NCBI GenBank assembly: GCA_903832735.1 | Contig: CAILCO010000138.1 | Span: forward strand, 1-34,444 | DNA length: 34,444 nucleotides | Origin: an uncultured Sterolibacterium sp. | GTDB taxonomy: Bacteria > Pseudomonadota > Gammaproteobacteria > Burkholderiales > Rhodocyclaceae | Reading direction: 5' to 3' | Shown: piece by piece, positions 28,285 through 34,444 of the stretch | Position numbering within the stretch: position 1 is the stretch's first letter | Layout: every line of letters starts with the position of its first letter | The notes under the pieces: generated by a model | What the model was told of the DNA's origin: nothing | The model's database searches: none | What the model saw: the letters and a program-made list of their open reading frames with translations, nothing else | Program-made: the position numbers and the translations under genes

Positions 28285-29121
28285 ATGAAAAACACCCGGG
28301 CGCTAGGAATGCTGGTCATATCCGTCCTGCTCGGTCTGGCGGTGGTGATCATGACCGCGAGCCGGGCGGAGCAGCAGGATATCGCCGTGACCCAGGTGGT
28401 CGTGGCCAATGCCGATCTCGAATCGGGCAGCAAGCTCAATCCGGAAATGCTTGCGCTGATCAGTTGGCCGCGGGACAGCGTGCCAGTCGGCAGCTTCGCC
28501 GAGACCGGAGCACTGCGCGATCGTGTTCTGAAGTCGGCGATACAACGCAACGAGGCTATCCTCAGTAGCAAGTTGGCGTCTGTCGGTTCCGCCGGCGGCT
28601 TGTCGGCGATTATCAGCGACGGCAAGCGGGCGATGACCGTACGGGTCAATGACGTGGTCGGCGTGGCCGGTTTCGCGCTGCCCGGCAACTATGTGGACAT
28701 CCTGGTCAATACCCGCCAGGAGGCCGGCAAGGGCGGCGAAGCCAGGCTGTTCACCCGGACCGTGCTGGAACATGTCCTGGTGCTGGCCGTCGCTCAGGAA
28801 GCCGGTCGCGACGAAACCAAGCCCAAGCTGGTCAATGCCGTGACCCTGGAATTGTCCCCGGCCGACGCGGAGAAGATCGACTTGGCGCGCAATGTCGGCA
28901 ATCTTTCCCTGCTGCTGCGCAATCAGGTGGACAAGGCCTCCGTGGCGACGAGCGGCATCACCACCAGCCAGTTGTTCGCGGCAGCCGCAGCCGGGAACGC
29001 CGTTTCGACGACCACGGCCAGGGTCATGGCACGAAGCCGCGGCGCGCCGAGTTTTGTGGCCGGGCAACCGGATTGCGTCGAAGTGATCCAGGGCGGCGCA
29101 CGCAGCCTCAACTGCTTCTGA
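28285..29121 (+). CDS. rcpC: Flp pilus assembly protein RcpC/CpaB
   Basis: A 278-residue protein with one N-terminal membrane anchor (LGMLVISVLLGLAVVIMTAS), an SAF-like domain (VVVANADLESGSKLNPEML, then WPRDSVPVGSF) and a C-terminal RcpC/CpaB segment (VNDVVGVAGFALPGNYVDIL). It is probably periplasmic and associated with the secretin. It lies 18 bp after tadV, and the secretin gene follows closely. Confidence 0.9.
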   Translation: MKNTRALGMLVISVLLGLAVVIMTASRAEQQDIAVTQVVVANADLESGSKLNPEMLALISWPRDSVPVGSFAETGALRDRVLKSAIQRNEAILSSKLASVGSAGGLSAIISDGKRAMTVRVNDVVGVAGFALPGNYVDILVNTRQEAGKGGEARLFTRTVLEHVLVLAVAQEAGRDETKPKLVNAVTLELSPADAEKIDLARNVGNLSLLLRNQVDKASVATSGITTSQLFAAAAAGNAVSTTTARVMARSRGAPSFVAGQPDCVEVIQGGARSLNCF

Positions 29122-29141
29122 GGCGGGGAATCAAAGTGAAC

Positions 29142-30620
29142 ATGAAACATGCGCCACTGCCATGGCTCGTCCTGCTGCTCCTTGCCGGCCAGACGCCCGC
29201 AGCCGAGCCGCCAACGCAAGCTCAGCCCGCGGCCATGCTCAAGCCCTGCACCTCGGCGGCGGTCGATCCGCCCACGCATGTCGTGCTCGGCAAGTCCTCG
29301 GTCCTCAGGCTGGCCACGCCGGTGCTGCGCATGGTGGTCGGCGGCTCCGGCCGGGTTGCCAAGGTGGCCGACTCCGCGGACAAAAAGGCGTCGCCGGCCA
29401 TGCCGGCTACGGGCTACGACGGCATTGCCGAGCTGGACATCGTGCTGCTCAGCCCGACCGAGTTGTTCTTCCTCGGCAGGAAGGCCGGCTCGATGAACCT
29501 GGTGCTGCAGGATGCCGACGGGCGCTGCACGGTCAAGGACCTGATCGTGACCATCGATCCGGCACCGTTGCAGGCGCAGTTGCGCGAATTGATGCCCGAA
29601 GAAACCGGGATCAAGGTCGGCGGGGCCGAGAACGCGCTGGTCCTGAGCGGAACGATCAGCGACGGCATCAAGCTCGATCAGGCCTTGAGCCTCGCGTCTT
29701 CCTATGGCGACGGCAAGCGCGTGGTCAACCTGCTGCGCGTCACCGCGGCGCAACAAGTGATGCTGGAAGTCAAGATCGCCGAAGTCAGCAAGACGCTGAT
29801 CGACAAGCTGGGTGCCAGTGTTTCGCTGACGCGGAGCAGCGGCGACCGGGTCGTCTCGCTGCTCTCCAATTTCCTGAGCAATGGCGGCGGCTTGCTGGAA
29901 GCCCTGAAGGTCGGCAGGACTGCGCTGAACATCGACGGCGAGAAGGACGACGGCCTGGTCAGGGTGCTCGCCGAGCCGAACATCATGGCCATCAGCGGCC
30001 AATCGGCAAGTTTCCTGTCCGGAGGCAAACTGTTCATCCCGGTCGCCCAGACGCCGGGCATCAGCGGCACGGCCATCACCCTGGAGGAGAAGGAGTTCGG
30101 CATCGGCGTGCGCTTCACCCCGACCGTGCTGGACGGCGCGCGGATCAATCTCAAGCTGGTCTCGGAGGTGTCCGATCTGTCCCAGACCGGCTCGCCGTTT
30201 TCGACGAGCAACGGCACCGTGACGATCATTCCATCGCTGACGGTACGCCGTGCCGATACCACTGTGCAGCTCAATGACGGTCAGAGTTTCGTCATTGCCG
30301 GCCTGATCAGGAACAATTCCAGCGAAGCGATCAAGCGCTTTCCGGGTCTGGGCGAGATACCCGTGCTCGGCGCATTGTTCCGCAGCAGCGAATTCCAGAA
30401 TGATCAAAGCGAACTCCTCTTCGTGATCACGCCGCGCCTGGTCAAGCCGCTGGCCGAAGTCCCGGTATTGCCCACCGCCAACCATGTCCCGGCCGAGCGG
30501 ATGGACCGGTACCTGACCGGCAGCATGGAAGCTGCCCAGCTAGAGCCTGTAGTTGCCCAAGGGCAACCCAGGGATCTTGTGCCAGCGAAGCAGGTGCTAG
30601 AGCCAAAGGAAAGACGATGA
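29142..30620 (+). CDS. rcpA: Outer membrane secretin RcpA/CpaC
   Basis: A 492-residue secretin forming the outer membrane channel of the Tad system. It has a signal peptide (PLPWLVLLLLAGQTPAAE), an N-terminal pilus/BON-type region (about 30-210) and a C-terminal secretin domain (AAQQVMLEVKIAEVSKTLID onward; GQSFVIAGLIRNN; VLGALFRSSEFQNDQSELLF; VITPRLVKPL). ATG 29142 is chosen for the signal peptide; GTG 29136, closer to GGGGA, is an alternative. Its stop overlaps the next start (ATGA). Confidence 0.92.
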   Translation: MKHAPLPWLVLLLLAGQTPAAEPPTQAQPAAMLKPCTSAAVDPPTHVVLGKSSVLRLATPVLRMVVGGSGRVAKVADSADKKASPAMPATGYDGIAELDIVLLSPTELFFLGRKAGSMNLVLQDADGRCTVKDLIVTIDPAPLQAQLRELMPEETGIKVGGAENALVLSGTISDGIKLDQALSLASSYGDGKRVVNLLRVTAAQQVMLEVKIAEVSKTLIDKLGASVSLTRSSGDRVVSLLSNFLSNGGGLLEALKVGRTALNIDGEKDDGLVRVLAEPNIMAISGQSASFLSGGKLFIPVAQTPGISGTAITLEEKEFGIGVRFTPTVLDGARINLKLVSEVSDLSQTGSPFSTSNGTVTIIPSLTVRRADTTVQLNDGQSFVIAGLIRNNSSEAIKRFPGLGEIPVLGALFRSSEFQNDQSELLFVITPRLVKPLAEVPVLPTANHVPAERMDRYLTGSMEAAQLEPVVAQGQPRDLVPAKQVLEPKERR

Positions 30621-30895
30621 CCAGGATCGTGCTGTTATCCGCTCTGATGGCGGCCTGCGCCAGCGTCACGCCGAACTACGACGCCAGGTTCGGCGACGCC
30701 GTGCGTGCCGCGCGGATCAGCCAGACGATCAATCCGGAGGCCGGCAAGAATCCTGACCCGGCATCCGGCATCGACGGCAAGGCGGCGCACGAGACGATAC
30801 TGCTCTATCAGGGCACGTTCCGGAAACCGCCGCCGGTGGTCAATGTCATCAACATCGGCGGCGCCATCGGCGGGAGCGGGGGCGGAGGCCAATAG
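30617..30895 (+). CDS. Small putative lipoprotein of the Tad locus
   Basis: A 92-residue protein with a lipobox at its N-terminus (VLLSALMAACAS; modified Cys14), so it is probably anchored in the outer membrane. The body has no recognised domain. It ends in a hydrophobic glycine-rich tail (NIGGAIGGSGGGGQ). Its ATG overlaps the secretin stop. It may act as a pilotin-like or accessory factor for the secretin; this is inferred from position and lipidation only. Confidence 0.75.
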   Translation: MTRIVLLSALMAACASVTPNYDARFGDAVRAARISQTINPEAGKNPDPASGIDGKAAHETILLYQGTFRKPPPVVNVINIGGAIGGSGGGGQ

Positions 30896-30903
30896 TCGGC
30901 GCC

Positions 30904-31362
30904 GTGGCCATGTTGACTGCTACGAACAGGAAACGCCAGTGCGGTGCTCAGGCGGTCGAGTTCGCGCTGATCCTGCCCTTCTTCCTGGCCCTGATGCTGC
31001 TGATTATCGACATGGGTTTTCTGGTTTTCAACAAGGCGGTGATCACCAACGCCAGCCGCGAAGCGGCGCGGGCCGGCACTGTGCTGACGGCCGCTCCCTG
31101 GAGCGCCGCCGCCGTAGCGGCGGTGGCCTGCAACTATGCCAGGACCTCGTTGATCAGCAGCAACAGCGGGAGCCACGCCGCAGACTGCAGCGGCAGCGCG
31201 GATCCGGTGATAGCGGTTACGCCGCAGGTGCAGCCGAATTTCGGCGACCCGGTCAGCGTCAGCGTGACTTATCCGTACCAGGGTTTTCTCAAGAGCCTGA
31301 TGGGCACCACGATCGAGTCGCTATGGAGTCTGAACGCGACCACCACCATGATCCACGAATAG
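30904..31362 (+). CDS. tadE: TadE-like minor pilin
   Basis: A 152-residue pseudopilin. The prepilin-like motif GAQAVEFALILPFFLALML has Glu at +5, and the TadE signature FNKAVITNASREAARAG follows. GTG 30904 and ATG 30910 are both possible starts. It is expected to be cut by TadV and to form a minor pilus component. The TadG-like gene follows after 8 bp. Confidence 0.87.
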   Translation: MAMLTATNRKRQCGAQAVEFALILPFFLALMLLIIDMGFLVFNKAVITNASREAARAGTVLTAAPWSAAAVAAVACNYARTSLISSNSGSHAADCSGSADPVIAVTPQVQPNFGDPVSVSVTYPYQGFLKSLMGTTIESLWSLNATTTMIHE

Positions 31363-31370
31363 CCAGCGCC

Positions 31371-32480
31371 ATGAAACCGTCCAGAACCCTTGCCCGGGAA
31401 CAGGGGGCGATGCTCATCACGATGTCGCTGTTGTTCATTCCCTTGCTCGGCTTGCTGGCGTTGGTGGTCGATGTCGGGCATCTGATGATCGTCCGCAACG
31501 AACTGCAGAACGCCGCCGACGCCGCCGCCCTGGCCGGCGCCAATTGCCTGCCCAGGGCGAGCGCTCCTTCCGGGACCGACTGCAGCAGCAGCCTGCGCGC
31601 CAGCCTCAACTGGACGATGGCCGGAATCAAGGCGAGCAATACGGTCGGCCTCAACCGGTCGGATGGGGTTCCCCTGGTTTATGGCGCGGTGCTCACCGGC
31701 TACAAGAACCTCCATGGAGACCCTCCCGGCCTGCAGGTGATCAGCCTCAACCCGATCGCGGCAGATGACCGGCCGGCGGTGATGGTGAGAATCAGCCGAG
31801 TGACCGGGATCAATGGCGGGCCGGTGCAGACCCTGCTCCCCGGCCTGCATGGCGGCGCGGCGGTGTCGATCTCGGTCACTGCCCTGGCGCTGTTGCCCGC
31901 GCCGGGCAAGGTGCTGGCGGGCAGCCTGATGCCGCAGCTGATCAATAAATGCCTGTTCGATCTGTACTGGGATCAGAACAGCCGCTCGCCGCAACTCGCG
32001 ACCTCGGCCAGTCTCAACGGCGTGACCCAAGTCATCGGCCAGGCCTGGAAACTCCGGCTGGGCTCGGCATACCGTTATGCCAATTGCGACTCCGGCCAGT
32101 GGACCTCGTTCGCCAGCGACGCGAGCGGTACGGTCAGCTTCTCGACGCTGATCGCCGACGGCAACCCGACCTCCCTGGGCGTGGGCGAACTGATCTGGAT
32201 CGAGCCGGATGCCGGCACCGCCTTGTATGGCAACCTCTCGGCCCGATATCCGACGCCAGCCGGAGCCGACGTCATCCTGCCCGTCGTGGATGCGCCGGAT
32301 GGTCTGAACAGCAGGGGACAGACGGCGATCGTCGGCTTCGCCGGTTTTCACATCGACGCGATTCAGGCCGGCTCAGACCATTATGTCCAAGGACATTTCG
32401 TCAACGTGGCCATGGCCGCGGGCGCCAGCGGCACAGGACCGTTCTACGGCAGCTATACGCCGGCGCGCCTGGTGCAGTAG
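31371..32480 (+). CDS. tadG: TadG-like protein
   Basis: A 369-residue protein with an N-terminal membrane segment (AMLITMSLLFIPLLGLLALV) followed by DVGHLMIVRNELQNAADAAAL and AGA, the diagnostic TadG/Flp-assembly signature. The long remainder is predicted to be exported and is less conserved. Unlike TadE it lacks Glu at +5 after the glycine, so cleavage as a pseudopilin is uncertain. The start ATG 31371 lies 8 bp after tadE. Confidence 0.83.
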   Translation: MKPSRTLAREQGAMLITMSLLFIPLLGLLALVVDVGHLMIVRNELQNAADAAALAGANCLPRASAPSGTDCSSSLRASLNWTMAGIKASNTVGLNRSDGVPLVYGAVLTGYKNLHGDPPGLQVISLNPIAADDRPAVMVRISRVTGINGGPVQTLLPGLHGGAAVSISVTALALLPAPGKVLAGSLMPQLINKCLFDLYWDQNSRSPQLATSASLNGVTQVIGQAWKLRLGSAYRYANCDSGQWTSFASDASGTVSFSTLIADGNPTSLGVGELIWIEPDAGTALYGNLSARYPTPAGADVILPVVDAPDGLNSRGQTAIVGFAGFHIDAIQAGSDHYVQGHFVNVAMAAGASGTGPFYGSYTPARLVQ

Positions 32481-32488
32481 GGGCGATC

Positions 32489-33667
32489 ATGAAAATCGCC
32501 ATCCTGTCATCGAGCAGCCAGTCGCTGGCAACGCTCAGTGCGTTGCTCGAGTCGGACAATGCCAGCCGCAGAATCACCCGTCACGAGGGCGGCATAGCCG
32601 AGCTGCGCAACGTGGCCGAGCAGGTGCGCCCGGACCTGATCATCATCGATGGGACCTGCCGTGATGCGGCGGATCTGGCAATTGTCGAGCAGCTGACGAT
32701 GCAATATCCGCAGCTGTTCATCGTCATGCTCTCGGCGCAGCAGGACGCCGAGCTGCTGATCAATGCCATGCGGGCCGGGGTGCGTGAAGTGCTGCCTTCG
32801 CCGGTAACTCGGGAAGCTTTGGCGGCGGCTGTGCTCCGCGCGGAATCCCGGGCCGGTCTGCGCAATACGCCGCGTCGCGCGACCGTGATCGCATTCATTG
32901 CCGCCAAGGGCGGCAGCGGCGCCACTTTTGTCGCGGCTAATGTCGGCCATCAGCTCGGTGAGGAAGGCAGGAAGACCTTGCTGATCGATCTCAATCTGCA
33001 ATTCGGCGAGGCGCTGATGTTGCTGCATGATCGCAAGGCCGGCAGCGACATTGCCGAAGTGGCGCGCAACCTGGCGCGGATGGATGCCTCCTTTCTCGGC
33101 GCCTCGGCGGTGCCGATCAGCGCCCAATTTTCCATCCTGGCGGCGCCCGACGATCCGGCGCAAGCGCTCGAAGTGAAGCCCGAGCATATCGATGCCATCC
33201 TCGATCTGGCCAGCGCCAACTATGACTACATCATTCTCGACGTGAGCAGAAATCTCGATGACTTTGCGGTCAAGGCGCTGGATCGCGCCGGCAAAATATT
33301 TCTGGTCACGCAGACCCTGCTGCCCTGCATACGCAACGCCCACAGGATGATGTCGGTGTTTCGCTCCCTGGGTTACCCGCAGGAAAAGATCGAGGTTCTG
33401 GTCAACCGCCATGCCCGGAACGGCGAGATCGGTCTGGAGGAGATTCGCGCCAGTCTCGGCATCGCCAAGCTGCACACCCTGCCGAACGCCTACAAGGAAG
33501 TCGCCAAAGCCATCAATCTGGGCCTGCCCCTGTCGGCGGTCGGCAAAGCCAGCCCGCTGTTTCGGGCCCTTGCCGAGTTGACGCTATCGCTGCAGTCAAA
33601 ACCCGGTACACCGCCGGGCGGTCTGCTCAGCCGTCTGCTCAGGCATAGCCCGGGCCGTCCGTCATGA
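32489..33667 (+). CDS. tadZ: Pilus localisation ATPase-like protein TadZ/CpaE
   Basis: A 392-residue protein with an N-terminal receiver-like atypical domain (about 1-125; PDLIIIDGT where the phospho-Asp would be) and a ParA/MinD-like domain from about 130 (VIAFIAAKGGSGATFVAAN). The Walker A lysine is replaced (KGGSGAT), as is common in TadZ/CpaE. YDYIILDVSRNLDD is the Walker B-like segment. TadZ directs the pilus machine to its site in the cell. ATG 32489 is 8 bp after tadG; the stop overlaps the tadA start. Confidence 0.88.
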   Translation: MKIAILSSSSQSLATLSALLESDNASRRITRHEGGIAELRNVAEQVRPDLIIIDGTCRDAADLAIVEQLTMQYPQLFIVMLSAQQDAELLINAMRAGVREVLPSPVTREALAAAVLRAESRAGLRNTPRRATVIAFIAAKGGSGATFVAANVGHQLGEEGRKTLLIDLNLQFGEALMLLHDRKAGSDIAEVARNLARMDASFLGASAVPISAQFSILAAPDDPAQALEVKPEHIDAILDLASANYDYIILDVSRNLDDFAVKALDRAGKIFLVTQTLLPCIRNAHRMMSVFRSLGYPQEKIEVLVNRHARNGEIGLEEIRASLGIAKLHTLPNAYKEVAKAINLGLPLSAVGKASPLFRALAELTLSLQSKPGTPPGGLLSRLLRHSPGRPS

Positions 33668-34323
33668 CCGGCATCAGAGATCTATTGAGGGGCAGGAAGA
33701 AGGAGCAGCAGCCCCCGGATCCGCTGGCGGCGGAATTGCCGGCGGCAGAGTTCCATCTGTCGCCGGCGGGCGAAGCCTACCGCAAGCTGAAGCACAAGCT
33801 GCATCTGCAGATACTGGCCAAGGTGGATCTGGCCTCGCTCGAAGCGATGCCGGAAAACCTGCTGCGTCTGGAGATCGCCAACCTGGTGGGGCAGATGCTC
33901 GCCGAGAACCCGGCGCAGATCAACGACGGCGAGCGGCGCATGCTGGTGCGCGACATCCAGAACGAGATGCTCGGCCTCGGGCCCCTGGAATTGCTGATGG
34001 CTGATGCATCCGTTTCCGATATTCTGGTGAATAGCTACAACCAGATCTATGTCGAGCGCAGCGGCAGGCTGGAACTCACCAGCGTAACGTTCACCGACGA
34101 CAGGCATCTGCTGCGCATCATCGACAAGATCGTTTCCCGGGTGGGCCGGCGCATCGACGAGAGCAGTCCGATGGTCGATGCCCGTTTGCCCGATGGGTCG
34201 CGGGTCAATGCGATCATTCCCCCGATTGCGCTGGACGGCCCGGTGCTGTCGATACGCCGCTTTGCCGTCGTGCCCCTGAAGATGGCGGATCTGGTCAATA
34301 AACATGGCTCATTTAGCGAATGA
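33664..34323 (+). pseudogene. tadA: Tad secretion ATPase TadA/CpaF, truncated
   Basis: The first 219 residues of the Tad pilus ATPase are present: the N-terminal helical domain, then MLGLGPLELLMADASVSDIL, RIDESSPMVDARLPDGSRVN, and VLSIRRFAVVPLKMADLV. The family is normally about 420-470 residues, and the Walker A, Walker B and His boxes all lie in the missing C-terminal part. The frame ends at TGA 34321 in sequence that no longer resembles cpaF, and a minus-strand reading frame begins just beyond. This looks like interruption by an insertion sequence. Continuation beyond the window cannot be seen, so the far half may exist as a separate fragment. Confidence 0.8.
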
Positions 34324-34444
34324 TGTTGTTGAACTCATACCCTGACGGCGAGAGCGACCAACTGCACGGGATCCGGGCTGAATCGCGGCGACCGGTCGAG
34401 CGCCCTGAACCAACCGAGATAATTTGCGAGGTATTTCGTGGCTA
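34306..34444. mobile_element. Insertion sequence end interrupting tadA (runs off window)
   Basis: Similarity to tadA/cpaF is lost around 34306-34320. The following sequence starts GGCTCATTTAGCG and carries the end of a minus-strand reading frame. The other end and any target duplication lie outside the window, so family and exact boundary are unresolved. Confidence 0.5.
34335..34444 (-). CDS. Probable transposase C-terminus (partial)
   Basis: The minus strand is open from the window edge to TGA at 34335, giving 35 visible residues (TKYLANYLGWFRALDRSP near the start). The aromatic-rich tail looks like the end of a transposase, but I cannot name the family. It lies directly behind the point where tadA/cpaF is interrupted. 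About 30 bp of non-coding sequence beginning GGCTCATTTAGCG (34306) separates it from tadA and could hold the terminal inverted repeat. Confidence 0.45.
   Translation of the reverse strand, partial: ATKYLANYLGWFRALDRSPRFSPDPVQLVALAVRV

Noticed and set aside
32489-33667. TadZ as a broken ATPase because the Walker A lysine is missing
   Set aside because: The same change is usual in TadZ/CpaE proteins, so it is not evidence of decay.

Overview
The window reads as a GC-rich betaproteobacterial chromosome segment, most likely a denitrifying or anaerobic aromatic degrader of the Rhodocyclales type. That placement is inferred from gene order (rsmB, DUF4390, ntrY/ntrX-like pair), protein character and the anaerobic molybdoenzyme content; no rRNA or other taxonomic marker is present. 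Almost every base is coding. No tRNA, rRNA or CRISPR array was seen.

Region 1 (1-11.8 kb) is core genome: the 3' part of rsmB, a DUF4390 gene, an NtrY-like kinase with an NtrX-like regulator whose AAA+ domain is degenerate, hemE, a 334-bp spacer carrying DnaA-box-like 9-mers, priA, an MFS transporter with a ROK sugar kinase (minus strand), mscL, and a glyoxalase-II-like hydrolase.

Region 2 (11.8-26.8 kb) is accessory and is the most interesting part. A periplasmic binding protein gene diverges from a two-gene molybdoenzyme of the pyrogallol transhydroxylase / resorcinol hydroxylase family. The large subunit has an extra SCP2-like N-terminal domain, and the small subunit has lost three of the twelve cysteines expected for its iron-sulfur clusters. 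Next comes a module of two small cupins, a second Mo-bisMGD oxidoreductase and a LysR regulator, bracketed by two 97-bp repeats in opposite orientation. It is followed by a branched-chain-amino-acid-type ABC transporter (livHMGF), a broken LysR remnant beside a 59-bp perfect inverted-repeat element, a beta-keto acid cleavage enzyme (BKACE/DUF849), and a family-3 solute-binding protein without a signal peptide. Together they suggest uptake of a phenolic or other aromatic acid, molybdenum-dependent hydroxyl rearrangement without oxygen, and later cleavage of a beta-keto acid. The substrate cannot be read from the sequence.

Region 3 (26.8-34.4 kb) is a Tad (Flp) pilus locus in canonical order: two flp pilins behind a possible sigma-54 promoter, a prepilin peptidase, rcpC/cpaB, rcpA secretin, a small lipoprotein, tadE, a tadG-like gene, tadZ/cpaE, and tadA/cpaF. 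The tadA/cpaF reading frame stops after 219 residues, before its ATPase core, where unrelated sequence resembling an insertion-sequence end begins and runs off the window.
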